Of a DNA stretch of 37,490 nt, positions 1 through 9,120 are shown piece by piece. Source of the DNA: Candidatus Sumerlaeota bacterium. Its GTDB lineage: Bacteria > UBP6 > UBA1177. A program made the translations under genes and the position numbers. The DNA lies in assembly GCA_007132725.1 (NCBI GenBank), contig SLOD01000159.1:1-37490 (forward strand), written 5' to 3'. The notes below the pieces were generated by a model. That model saw only the letters and a list, made by a program, of their open reading frames with translations, did no database searches and was not told where the DNA came from. Each line of letters starts with the position of its first letter. Position 1 is the first letter of the stretch.

Positions 1-2
1 AA

Positions 3-1535
3 CCATGTTTCAATGACGGATCATGCAGAGACGGCTTAGAGTGTATTGACGGTATATGTGTACACCCTGACAGTGCCGAAACTGATGATGAAGAAAGTGA
101 TTTAAAAGAGAGTGAAGACGAGGATATGCAGGATGGTGAACATCTGTTCTTAGATGATGATGACCTTTTTGACGATGACGATTCTGACGAGTATCCCGAT
201 GAAGACCCTGATGAATCCGCCGATGAGGAGTATCCTGATGAATACCCCGATGAATATCACGATGAGGTGTATCCTGACGAAGACCCCGATGAAGAGTATC
301 CTGATGAAGACCCCGATGAAGAGTATCCTGATGAAGTTCCCGACGACTTGGAAGACACCCGTAATGTGGCGTGCACTAATACACTCCCTGACCATTCATC
401 CTGGGCATATCCGAATGAAGACGGGATGTTGACCCAAACCTTTGATGGGTCGGCATGGGTTCCGGAGGCAGATACATGTGTATGGGAATGCTATAAATGT
501 TTTTCAAAGGCATCCGGAGAATGTATTCCTACGATACTTGGCGGAGGAAACGGAACTGCAGGGGAACCTTATATTGTAACAACTGCTGAACATCTTGATG
601 AAGTAAGGTGTTATCTTTCCGCACACTTCATTCAGACTGACGATATAGATCTTTCAGAATACTCATCGGGAGAGGGATGGGTACCGATAGGAAGTGCAAC
701 AAAAAGGTTTGCCGGACACTATACAGCACAGTCAGGAAGTACAATAATCAACTTGTCAATAAATAGGCCCTCTGATAATTATCAGGGACTTTTTGGATAT
801 ATCCATACTGCGACCATTGAGGGAGTTTCTCTTGAAAATATAAATGTGACCGGAAAAAGCAATGTGGGTGCTCTTGCCGGTATAGCTGAAAGCTCAATGA
901 TAGAAGACTGTCACAGCATAAACGGAGAAGTTACCGGAAATAACAATGTGGGAGGGCTTGTCGGGAACAATTACGAAAACTCTATGATAAACAGGTCTTC
1001 CAGCGGCTTGGTAGATATAGATGGCAATGAAAGTGTAGGTGGTCTTGTCGGAATGAACTACAAGTCAAATATTTACAGAAGCTACTCAAGAAGTTATGTG
1101 CAGGGGAACCAGTTTGCAGGCGGGTTCGTCGGGTATATTATGGGAGACACCAGTTTGAAAGCCAAAGTATCCAACTGCTACAGCAGGGGGGAAGTTGTTA
1201 GAAAATCTGGAGTGGGTGATTCTGTAGCCAGTTTTGCCGGTTTCATAAACTATGGAGAGGTTGAATACTGTTACTGTACAGGGAGTGTAGATTTTGTCGG
1301 GGGCGTCAATCCGATGAACAGAGGTTTTGAAGGAGGAAATACCGGAGGCAACACCTACGGGTCGAATTTTTTTGATAAAGAAACTACCGGGCAGGAAACA
1401 TCGGTAGAAGCAGCTCAGGGGAAATCCACAGTCCAGATGCAGACAGAGACAACATACCAGGGAGAGGGATGGGATTTTGAGAATGTATGGGATATTGTGA
1501 CAGGAGTTAATGATGGATATCCGTATTTAAAGTGA
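3..1535 (+). CDS. 5'-truncated surface/secreted protein: Cys-rich segment, Asp/Glu/Tyr/Pro repeat, GLUG-motif C-terminal domain
   Basis: Frame 3 is open from base 3 (PCFNDGSCRDGLECIDGICVHPDSAETDDEESD...) through the listed M at 126, so the true start lies upstream of the window. Repeats of (EEYPDEDPD); GLUG-like VGALAG / VGGLVG / VGGLVG / AGGFVG motifs. Confidence 0.8.
   Translation, partial: PCFNDGSCRDGLECIDGICVHPDSAETDDEESDLKESEDEDMQDGEHLFLDDDDLFDDDDSDEYPDEDPDESADEEYPDEYPDEYHDEVYPDEDPDEEYPDEDPDEEYPDEVPDDLEDTRNVACTNTLPDHSSWAYPNEDGMLTQTFDGSAWVPEADTCVWECYKCFSKASGECIPTILGGGNGTAGEPYIVTTAEHLDEVRCYLSAHFIQTDDIDLSEYSSGEGWVPIGSATKRFAGHYTAQSGSTIINLSINRPSDNYQGLFGYIHTATIEGVSLENINVTGKSNVGALAGIAESSMIEDCHSINGEVTGNNNVGGLVGNNYENSMINRSSSGLVDIDGNESVGGLVGMNYKSNIYRSYSRSYVQGNQFAGGFVGYIMGDTSLKAKVSNCYSRGEVVRKSGVGDSVASFAGFINYGEVEYCYCTGSVDFVGGVNPMNRGFEGGNTGGNTYGSNFFDKETTGQETSVEAAQGKSTVQMQTETTYQGEGWDFENVWDIVTGVNDGYPYLK
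184..344 (+). repeat. In-frame acidic tandem repeat, locally 27-nt units (gaagagtatcctgatgaagaccccgat)
   Basis: Unit 291-317 repeated at 318-344 with only terminal changes; degenerate units upstream; encodes EEYPDEDPD. Confidence 0.8.
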
Positions 1536-1643
1536 TATGTTCTTTCCTTACAAGTAATTTTAATACTCCTCCTTATTTGCTTTTTTTTTCAAAAATGTTA
1601 ATCTTGTCTGTTTTTATTTGTCAATTGTATCCGGAGGTAGATC

Positions 1644-3092
1644 ATGAACGAAAAAGTAAAAGAAATCCTTGATGTTTTTGAGGAAATTAACAAGGTCCCA
1701 AGACAGAGCAAACATGAAGAAAAAATAAGCCGGTGGCTTGTTGACTGGGCACAAAAGAACGGTTTTAATGCAAAAAAAGATAAAGCCATGAATGTTCTTA
1801 TCGAAGTTCCGGCAACACCGGGATATGAAGATAAGCCTGTAATAGTTTTTCAGGGACATATGGATATGGTCTGTGAAAAAACTCCCGAAAGCACTCATGA
1901 TTTTTCAAAAGATCCAATTAAACATGTTTTTCATGGCGATTGGCTTAAAGCTAACGGGACAACTCTTGGAGCAGACAACGGAATAGCTCTTGCAATAGCA
2001 ATGGTAGTAGCAACAGACAAAACTGTTGTCCATCCGCCGCTTGAACTTCTTTTTACTGTCGATGAAGAAACCGGGCTCACAGGTGCCAATGCTCTTGAAC
2101 CGGGCTTTGTAAAAGGAAAAGTTCTCTTAAATCTTGACAGTGAAGACGAGGGTGTTTTTGTTATCGGTTGTGCCGGTGGAAAAGATACGAACATAGTCTT
2201 CACCCCTGAGTGGAAAAATGTTTGTGACAAAAACATTGCTGTTGAAATAAAGATCGGAGGACTTGAAGGTGGACACAGCGGAGTTGACATCCATCTCCCC
2301 AAAGGAAATGCCAATATCATACTTGCAAGAGTTCTTGATGCTGTCAGGACCGAAACCGGCTGCCTTAAAATAGGAAATGTTGACGGTGGCAGTGCTCACA
2401 ATGCAATTCCGAGAGATTCTTTTGCTGTAATAAGTGTAAAAGAAGACCAGCTTGAGAAAATGGAAACAGCTTTTAACAAAATTGCCGCCGATATAAAAGA
2501 AGAATGTAAAGTTCCTGAGCCGAAGCTTTCGATCACTCTTAAAAAAGGGATAGATTTTCAAGGGCAGTTCATGACAGGCGAAGATAGTAAAAAGTTCATT
2601 GACCTTATGATAGCACTGCCCAACGGTGTTGCCGCAATGAGTACTGAAATGGAGGGGCTTGTTGAAACTTCCAACAATTTCGCTACAATTAAAAGGAACG
2701 GTGACTCCTTTACAATTCTTACAAGTCAGAGAAGTTCAATAAAAAGTCGTCTTGAGTGGATAACCGCAAGAATTGAAAAACCGGGAACACTTGCCGGTGC
2801 TGAAGTTAAGAGTGGAAACGGATACCCCAACTGGCAGCCTAAACTTGATAGTAAACTCACTGAAAAATGTGTTTCAGTCTATGAAAAACTTTTTGGAAAG
2901 AAACCTGTGCTTGAAGTTATTCACGCCGGACTTGAGTGTGGAATAATCGGGGCAAAATATGATGGAATGGAGATGATATCTTACGGACCGACAATAATGA
3001 ATCCCCATTGTCCGGATGAGAAAATGTTTGTACCGAGTCTTGAAAAAACATGGGATTTCACAGTAGGGATTTTAAAAAGTTACTGCGAATAA
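1644..3092 (+). CDS. pepD: Aminoacyl-histidine dipeptidase (M20 family, PepD-like)
   Basis: VFQGHMDMVCEK, GTTLGADNGIALA, TVDEETGLTGA, LNLDSEDEG, HAGLECG motifs; RBS cggagg before the ATG. Confidence 0.92.
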   Translation: MNEKVKEILDVFEEINKVPRQSKHEEKISRWLVDWAQKNGFNAKKDKAMNVLIEVPATPGYEDKPVIVFQGHMDMVCEKTPESTHDFSKDPIKHVFHGDWLKANGTTLGADNGIALAIAMVVATDKTVVHPPLELLFTVDEETGLTGANALEPGFVKGKVLLNLDSEDEGVFVIGCAGGKDTNIVFTPEWKNVCDKNIAVEIKIGGLEGGHSGVDIHLPKGNANIILARVLDAVRTETGCLKIGNVDGGSAHNAIPRDSFAVISVKEDQLEKMETAFNKIAADIKEECKVPEPKLSITLKKGIDFQGQFMTGEDSKKFIDLMIALPNGVAAMSTEMEGLVETSNNFATIKRNGDSFTILTSQRSSIKSRLEWITARIEKPGTLAGAEVKSGNGYPNWQPKLDSKLTEKCVSVYEKLFGKKPVLEVIHAGLECGIIGAKYDGMEMISYGPTIMNPHCPDEKMFVPSLEKTWDFTVGILKSYCE

Positions 3093-3116
3093 AAACAATC
3101 TCTTAAGGGGATGATC

Positions 3117-4313
3117 ATGAAAAAAATTTTCCTGATGGCGGTGATGTTCCTTTTAATGGCAGGCTGCACAACTCATGAAGGTGTAGTCAAAGAACGGGAC
3201 ATCCCTATCTTTGCTCAAAAAACCGGAGCAAAACTGAATGACGGGAACATAGAACTTGTGGCCTGGATGACAGAGCCGTCCAAACCCAGACATGGTGAGC
3301 CTTTTAAAGTGATAACTTACTGGAAGTTCAAAGAACAACTCCCTGAAGGGTGGAAACTCTTCCTCCATTTTGAAGATGAAACCGGCAAAGAGAGATTTAT
3401 CTATGACCATGAATTTCTCGGTGGCAGGGTAAGGAGACTTGCTCTCAACAGGATCATAAGAGAAACCAGCGAAATAAAGGAGCTGCCAAGACACTTTGAT
3501 TCCAACTCCATGTATATAAGAACAGGTTTTTTTAAAGGGAGAGAGCGGACTGTGCCTGAAGAAAAATATAATGACGGCAAAAACAGACTCAACATAGGAC
3601 CCGTTGCGATCACTCAGCCCAATATCCTTAGAAAAAGGATGGATGTCTACGCTGTTGCCGCCAGATCCAGATCTCAGATAAAAATAGACGGGGAGTTCAA
3701 TGAAAGTTTCTGGAGCAATGCTTCCCGTGATGACAGATTCTGGCAGATTAAAGGTGACGATCTTTCACCTATAAGGACAACAGTTATGACCGCAATGGAT
3801 GACAAATATCTTTACATAGGTTTTGATGTTGAGGATGAAGATATTGTTGCACATTATAAAAATGACGGTGATCCGTTATGGGAAAAAGATGATGTAGTAG
3901 AAATATTTATCGATCCCAGAGGTGAAGGTAAAATTTACTATGAAATTCAAGTAAGTGCCGGCGGAGTAAAGTTTGACACTAAATTTAACGGCAGAAGAAA
4001 AAACAGGGATGACAGTTGGGACTCAAAAATCAAGTATGCCGTCAAAGTTGATGGAACTCTTAATGATCCCAGTGACAAAGATAAAGGTTGGAGAGCAGAG
4101 ATAGCCATTCCGTGGGAATCTATTGAAGATGCCCCAAGTATACCTCCTAAAGACGGTGAAGTGTGGAAAGTTTTCTTTTACAGAATAAACAGACACAGCA
4201 ACAAAAAATCGACTTATTCCGACTTTTCTGCATGGACACCTCCTTACTCAAATGATTTTCACAACTTGAAATATATGGGTGAACTGCATTTTGTTTATGA
4301 AGAAATCCTTTGA
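3117..4313 (+). CDS. Lipoprotein with C-terminal CBM9-like (carbohydrate-binding family 9) domain
   Basis: MKKIFLMAVMFLLMAGC lipobox. IKIDGEFNESFWSNA ... YLYIGFDVEDEDI ... DDVVEIFIDPRGEGKIYYEIQVSAGG ... WRAEIAIPWESI is CBM9-like. ATG 3117 is better placed behind aagggg than 3111. Confidence 0.75.
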   Translation: MKKIFLMAVMFLLMAGCTTHEGVVKERDIPIFAQKTGAKLNDGNIELVAWMTEPSKPRHGEPFKVITYWKFKEQLPEGWKLFLHFEDETGKERFIYDHEFLGGRVRRLALNRIIRETSEIKELPRHFDSNSMYIRTGFFKGRERTVPEEKYNDGKNRLNIGPVAITQPNILRKRMDVYAVAARSRSQIKIDGEFNESFWSNASRDDRFWQIKGDDLSPIRTTVMTAMDDKYLYIGFDVEDEDIVAHYKNDGDPLWEKDDVVEIFIDPRGEGKIYYEIQVSAGGVKFDTKFNGRRKNRDDSWDSKIKYAVKVDGTLNDPSDKDKGWRAEIAIPWESIEDAPSIPPKDGEVWKVFFYRINRHSNKKSTYSDFSAWTPPYSNDFHNLKYMGELHFVYEEIL

Positions 4314-4332
4314 CCGGTTTTAACATGGAACA

Positions 4333-5142
4333 ATGACTGTAAAATATTTTTTTATACTGTCACTGATCTTTTTTGCCTCTGTAAATATCTTTGCACAGGA
4401 GTCACACCAAAGCCGGAGATCTAAAATACTTTCAGAAAGAATTGAAAAAGAAAGAGCGGAAATCGTTTATGATCTAAGAGTTTCCCAATTGGAAATGCAG
4501 TATTTGGGAAACAACTATCTAAACGGTTTGATAAAAAAACAAAAACTGGAATTTCTTATTAAATCTTCAGAGTTTATGAGAGACAACTGCATCCCTTTCG
4601 ATTCCAGATGCCGCAACTTGTATAATATGTCCATTGCTTATTTGAAAGATGAAATAAGAGTTGTCGAAAGAGACCTTCTGGAACAGGAAAATATCATTTC
4701 CGATGCAAAAAACAGGGTGGATTCTCTTACAGAACGACTGCAGTACATTGAAGAAGGGATAGTTATTGAAGAAAAGGAAAGAAGAGTTTCTGCCGCTATC
4801 CCTGAATTGAAAAAAGCTTTCAAATGTAACCGCTTTAGAGGGTGGAACCATTACAGAGGAGTTTTTATAGACCCGGAAGATATGAATGACCTCCCTTTTA
4901 CGATGTTTGTTAAAGATGTTGTAAAACTTGATTTGGGAGGGTATCTTATTGCTCTTGAAGCGGGTGAGCATATAATAAATTTTACTTATGTTGAAAAGCC
5001 GCTTGTTAAAAAAGGAGAAGTCACAGGAATGGGTTCTCCCGTTTTTCAGGGAAGTGCAGGCAACCCTGTTATGCCGGACAAAGTGCTTGTATTTATTAAT
5101 AAGAACAACAGGTTTGTGAATCCGGGGTTTATGTGCAGATAG
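4333..5142 (+). CDS. Exported coiled-coil protein of unknown function
   Basis: Signal peptide MTVKYFFILSLIFFASVNIFAQ; charged heptad-rich middle region; no recognised domain. Confidence 0.6.
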   Translation: MTVKYFFILSLIFFASVNIFAQESHQSRRSKILSERIEKERAEIVYDLRVSQLEMQYLGNNYLNGLIKKQKLEFLIKSSEFMRDNCIPFDSRCRNLYNMSIAYLKDEIRVVERDLLEQENIISDAKNRVDSLTERLQYIEEGIVIEEKERRVSAAIPELKKAFKCNRFRGWNHYRGVFIDPEDMNDLPFTMFVKDVVKLDLGGYLIALEAGEHIINFTYVEKPLVKKGEVTGMGSPVFQGSAGNPVMPDKVLVFINKNNRFVNPGFMCR

Positions 5143-5167
5143 TTACATTTTAAAAGGAGACATAAAA

Positions 5168-6406
5168 ATGGTCAAAGCAAAAACAATTCGGGGAGACCGA
5201 TTGCATATAGCGTTTTTCGGAAGAAGGAATGTCGGGAAATCATCTCTTATCAATGCTCTTACCAAACAACAGGTATCCATTGTTTCAGAGGTGCCCGGTA
5301 CTACGACAGACCCTGTATTCAAATCCATGGAACTGGCTCCTGTGGGACCTGTGGTCATTGTTGATACTGCCGGAATGGACGATCTGTTCAATGACTTAGG
5401 CGGAGAAAGGATCAAAAGGTCGGAAAGAATACTTTCTAAAACAGATATCGGGATCATTGTCATAGATTCGTCAGGAAAAGCAGGTGAGTTCGAAGAGAGA
5501 CTCATAAAGCTCTTAGAAAAAAATAACAGCTCGGTAATAATTGTTCTTAACAAAACAGATGCCGGCATTTCAGAAAATGTTTCTCAATGGGTAGAAAATA
5601 AAGATGTTATAAAAGTAAGTGCAAAAGAACTTAAAGGGATCGAAGATATAAAAACCCGTATTATTGAGATAGCTCCTCCTGAGTGGGAACCTCCATTTTT
5701 AAATGATCTGGTCAAAAAAGGGGAGACGGTGCTTCTTGTAATACCGATAGACACCGGAGCTCCCAAAGGAAGACTCATAATGCCTCAGGTAAAAGCATTG
5801 AGAGATGCTCTTGATGGCCATGCTGTTGCTTTAATGTGCAAAGAAAGTGAGCTTGAACAGGCCCTTGGTGCTTTAAAAAAGCCTCCTGCTCTTGTTGTCA
5901 TTGATTCCCAGGTGTTTGCTCTTGTTGCAGCTAAGATACCGGAAAGTGTGCTACTTACTTCGTTTTCTATTCTTTCTATCAGACAGAAAGGAGACCTTAA
6001 TGAAATGGTCAATGGGGTTTTAGCCGTTAAAGAGCTTAAGCCGGGGGACAGGATATTAATTGCCGAAAGCTGTTCGCATCATCCACTGGAAGATGATATA
6101 GGAAGGATAAAGATCCCTAAATGGCTCAATGAATTTGCCGGAGGAGATTTAATAATTGATACTGTACCCGGATGCGAATATCCTGACGATATTTCAAACT
6201 ACAGTCTTGTCGTGCACTGTGGAGCATGCACTTTGAATAGAAAAGAGATGCTTCGGAGACAGTCTATCCCTGCCCAAGCTGAAGTTCCCATGACCAATTA
6301 CGGAGTTTTGATAAGTTATCTTCACGGGGTATTCCCAAGAGCTCTCAAACCTTTCCCCGAAATATACTCCCTTTTTGGAAAGTATACCGATAATTCAGAT
6401 AAATAA
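5168..6406 (+). CDS. hydF: [FeFe]-hydrogenase H-cluster maturation GTPase HydF
   Basis: G1 GRRNVGKSSLINAL, DTAGMDD, NKTDAG; C-terminal CxH (SCSHHPLEDDIGRIKIP) and HCGAC cluster motifs typical of HydF. Confidence 0.93.
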   Translation: MVKAKTIRGDRLHIAFFGRRNVGKSSLINALTKQQVSIVSEVPGTTTDPVFKSMELAPVGPVVIVDTAGMDDLFNDLGGERIKRSERILSKTDIGIIVIDSSGKAGEFEERLIKLLEKNNSSVIIVLNKTDAGISENVSQWVENKDVIKVSAKELKGIEDIKTRIIEIAPPEWEPPFLNDLVKKGETVLLVIPIDTGAPKGRLIMPQVKALRDALDGHAVALMCKESELEQALGALKKPPALVVIDSQVFALVAAKIPESVLLTSFSILSIRQKGDLNEMVNGVLAVKELKPGDRILIAESCSHHPLEDDIGRIKIPKWLNEFAGGDLIIDTVPGCEYPDDISNYSLVVHCGACTLNRKEMLRRQSIPAQAEVPMTNYGVLISYLHGVFPRALKPFPEIYSLFGKYTDNSDK

Positions 6407-6426
6407 TAGTCATTTAGGAGAAAAAG

Positions 6427-7536
6427 GTGGTCCGTCCGGAAATTAAGAGAATTGTAATTGATCCCGGGGTTAAAGATGCAAATATGGCACTTTCGATAGC
6501 CTCAGGTCTTTCAATTGCACCGGAATTTATGTCAAAAGAGGAACTAATTGAAGATATAAGGGGAAATAGCGGAAAAGATTTTTTTAAAACAGCTAAAAAA
6601 ACATTGTTTTTCACAAAAAACAAAGGAAATTTCCTCAAAAAGTGTCCGGGAAGCAGAGGAGTAGTATGTTGTGACTACTACACTCTGAACAGTGTCACCG
6701 GATGCCCCTATGACTGTTCATACTGCATACTTCAGCACTACATTGAAAACAATCCTTTTACAACCGTTTTTTTAAACAGGGAAAAAGCAGTTGATGAAAT
6801 AGAAAAGTTCCTTAAAAAGAGCAGAAAAATCAGAGTTGGAACAGGGGAGCTTGCCGATTCACTTGCCCTTGATCATCTACTTGATGAAACCGGCTTTTTT
6901 TTAAGTGAAATTGAAAATAGAGGTCTGAGTGAAAAAGTTCAGTTCGAATTCAAAACTAAATCCGCTGAAATTAATAACTTTATTGAAAAATATAGAAGAC
7001 ATCGTTCTGTTGAAACAATTGCAGCCTTTTCAGTGAACATTCCTCTTTTTCAGCAAAATGAGGAGCATGGCTCCGCAACTGTTGAAGAGAGGATCCGCTC
7101 AGCAAAGCAGCTTTCCAAAGAAGGGATCAAAATATCGATACATTTTGATCCGGTGTTGATGCTGGATGAGCTTTTTGAAAGTTATATGGAGCTTATAGAT
7201 CAAGTTTTTGGCACACTTGACTGTTCAAAGATAGTCTGGATAAGCATGGGCGGATTCAGGCATACCCTTTCTCTCACATCTACGATACGGGAAAGATGGC
7301 CGGAAAGTCTTCTGCTGAAAGGTGAAATGTTCCCTTCAAAGTCAGACAACAAACTCAGATACCTTGCAACATCAAGGAGAAAGTTCTATAAAGCTTTTAT
7401 CGGGAGAATAGGTGGATACTTCAATGGAAAACCTCCTCTGTATATGTGTATGGAAAAGCCGTTTATGTGGGCGGACTTAAAATTGCCGCTAATAAAAGAA
7501 GTTTTTCCAAAAGGTAAAAATTGTCTTTTAAAATAA
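6427..7536 (+). CDS. Spore-photoproduct-lyase-like (SplB family) radical SAM protein
   Basis: GTG start; radical SAM CX3CX2C (CPYDCSYC) in the SPL-like context TGCPYDCSYCILQHYIENNPFTTVFLN; C-terminal LYMCMEKPFMWADL. Confidence 0.8.
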   Translation: MVRPEIKRIVIDPGVKDANMALSIASGLSIAPEFMSKEELIEDIRGNSGKDFFKTAKKTLFFTKNKGNFLKKCPGSRGVVCCDYYTLNSVTGCPYDCSYCILQHYIENNPFTTVFLNREKAVDEIEKFLKKSRKIRVGTGELADSLALDHLLDETGFFLSEIENRGLSEKVQFEFKTKSAEINNFIEKYRRHRSVETIAAFSVNIPLFQQNEEHGSATVEERIRSAKQLSKEGIKISIHFDPVLMLDELFESYMELIDQVFGTLDCSKIVWISMGGFRHTLSLTSTIRERWPESLLLKGEMFPSKSDNKLRYLATSRRKFYKAFIGRIGGYFNGKPPLYMCMEKPFMWADLKLPLIKEVFPKGKNCLLK

Positions 7537-7612
7537 CTTTTGTCTGTTATTTTGATAAAAATAAGCTATAATGTTTTGTCTGTGTGTTAATTTTACCTTG
7601 CAGGAGGGGTGA

Positions 7613-8998
7613 ATGAAGTTCTATTTTTGCATCGCAATTTTAATTTTAACAGTTTTTTTTGCGGCCTGTTCCGATGGGTCTGGAAAAGTTGAAGATGAGG
7701 CGGAAGAAGCTGTTTGCGGGAACGGTGTTGTTGAAGAAGGAGAAGTTTGTGACGGCAATGAAAAGTCATGTTCAAAGATCGACTCAAATTTTGTGTCGGG
7801 AACGGCAACATGCAAGCCTACATGCGATGGATGGGATACCTCGGCATGTAAAGAGGAAGAAACTGAAGAAGCTGTTTGCGGGAACGATATTGTTGAAGAA
7901 GGAGAAGTTTGTGACGGCAATCAAAAGAGCTGTATAGATATTGACGGCGAAAAGTATGATGGAGGGAAAGCATCTTGTAACGATACCTGTGACGGTTGGG
8001 ATGTTGAAACCTGTGAGTTTTGCGGAAACGGTGTTGTAGATCCGGGGGAAGAGTGTGACGGTGGAGCCATTGACTGTTCCGAACTTGGATTTTTATCAGG
8101 ATATGCTTTTTGTACAGATGAGTGTAAATGGGACACTTCAGAGTGTCTTCCTCAGTGCGGCAACGGTATTCTTGAAGAAGGAGAGGAGTGCGAAGTGGGG
8201 GATACAATGGATTGTCACGAACACAGTTGGCTTGAATACAGAGGCGGAGAGGCAACCTGTGATCCTGATAACTGCACTTGGGATATGAGTACCTGTGAAC
8301 CCACTTTCGATGTTGTACCCTATGGTTTTATAAACAAAATGGTTGTCAACACTGTAAATGGGATCGCCGACTCAAAAAGGCTCTGTGTCCCGAAAGAAGG
8401 TGAAGAAGAGGAAGGATGTGATTTTGACGCTACATATACGCTTGGCCGGCTCGGTGATACTCCCCTTGATATATCGGGAGGTTATGCCAACGGCTCTAAA
8501 GTTATCTTAACTCAGCCGTCAGGGTTTGATGCTATAACTAAGGACAGCAGGAGAACTTGTCTTGCTGTCAACAAAGGCTTTGACCCTCTTCCTGAAAAGT
8601 TTTTCACTCTTTTTGCATCAATTGCTTTTGACAGACTCACTTTCCAGAATATAGAAATGTTTGGTCCCCAAGTTGTTTTAATGTTCAATTCTGATGAGAT
8701 ATCTCCGGGATTTTATAAGATCACCCCTTTTGGCGAAGACGGTATAATAATTGCCGTTGGAGAACAATTCGACAAAACAGGTGATCTCGATATTAGTTCC
8801 TTATGTATATCTGCTATCGGTTTCGGGAAAAAAATGGATGTTAAATCTGCTTTTAATGTAATGCAGGACGGTGGCGGGGGAAATATTCACTATGAAGGAT
8901 ACGATATTCCTCTTTATCATCCTGAAGAAACTCCGATCGGTGATGTTACTGATATGATCCTTGAGTTTGGACTTGAACATGTATGTGACAGGCACTGA
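7613..8998 (+). CDS. Cys-rich repeat lipoprotein (DUF4215-like CGNGxxExGExCD repeats)
   Basis: Lipobox VFFAAC; four CGNG..EEGE.CD...C..W..C units (CGNGVVEEGEVCDGN, CGNDIVEEGEVCDGN, CGNGVVDPGEECDGG, CGNGILEEGEECEVG). Confidence 0.8.
   Translation: MKFYFCIAILILTVFFAACSDGSGKVEDEAEEAVCGNGVVEEGEVCDGNEKSCSKIDSNFVSGTATCKPTCDGWDTSACKEEETEEAVCGNDIVEEGEVCDGNQKSCIDIDGEKYDGGKASCNDTCDGWDVETCEFCGNGVVDPGEECDGGAIDCSELGFLSGYAFCTDECKWDTSECLPQCGNGILEEGEECEVGDTMDCHEHSWLEYRGGEATCDPDNCTWDMSTCEPTFDVVPYGFINKMVVNTVNGIADSKRLCVPKEGEEEEGCDFDATYTLGRLGDTPLDISGGYANGSKVILTQPSGFDAITKDSRRTCLAVNKGFDPLPEKFFTLFASIAFDRLTFQNIEMFGPQVVLMFNSDEISPGFYKITPFGEDGIIIAVGEQFDKTGDLDISSLCISAIGFGKKMDVKSAFNVMQDGGGGNIHYEGYDIPLYHPEETPIGDVTDMILEFGLEHVCDRH
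7703..7926 (+). repeat. Near-identical direct DNA repeat inside the Cys-rich lipoprotein gene, period 162 bp
   Basis: gaagaagctgtttgcgggaacg...ttgttgaagaaggagaagtttgtgacggcaat at ~7703 and again at ~7865, differing at a few bases. Confidence 0.8.
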
Positions 8999-9041
8999 AC
9001 ATTCCCGATGATCTGTTTTTAATTAAAAACCTTAAGATATT

Positions 9042-9069
9042 TTGCAACAGGACATTTTGTAAGTATATT
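9042..9069 (+). promoter_or_regulatory. Candidate sigma70-type promoter TTGCAA-N16-TATATT upstream of the phosphohexomutase
   Basis: -35 at 9042-9047 and -10 at 9064-9069, about 50 bp before ATG 9121; intergenic. Confidence 0.4.
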
Positions 9070-9120
9070 AAGCAGAGATGATGTATGTTTGATAAAAGGT
9101 CTTGTCAGGGAGGAAAAAAA

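Noticed and set aside
280-345. Short tandem repeats that could look CRISPR-like
   Set aside because: In-frame, contiguous, no spacers, no cas genes; they encode a protein repeat.
150-395. Antisense ORF (MVRECISARHITGVFQ...) and overlapping + frame ORF 154..432
   Set aside because: Low-complexity mirror frames of the acidic tandem repeat; no RBS or independent coding character.
1604-1630. Sigma70-like promoter TTGTCT...TGTATC upstream of pepD
   Set aside because: Poor -10 match, and the start point would fall at or after the RBS.
7593-8255. Antisense and alternate-frame ORFs over the Cys-rich lipoprotein (72, 99, 145, 71, 92, 77 aa)
   Set aside because: Shadow ORFs produced by repetitive coding sequence; the 461-aa frame has a lipobox, RBS and domain motifs.
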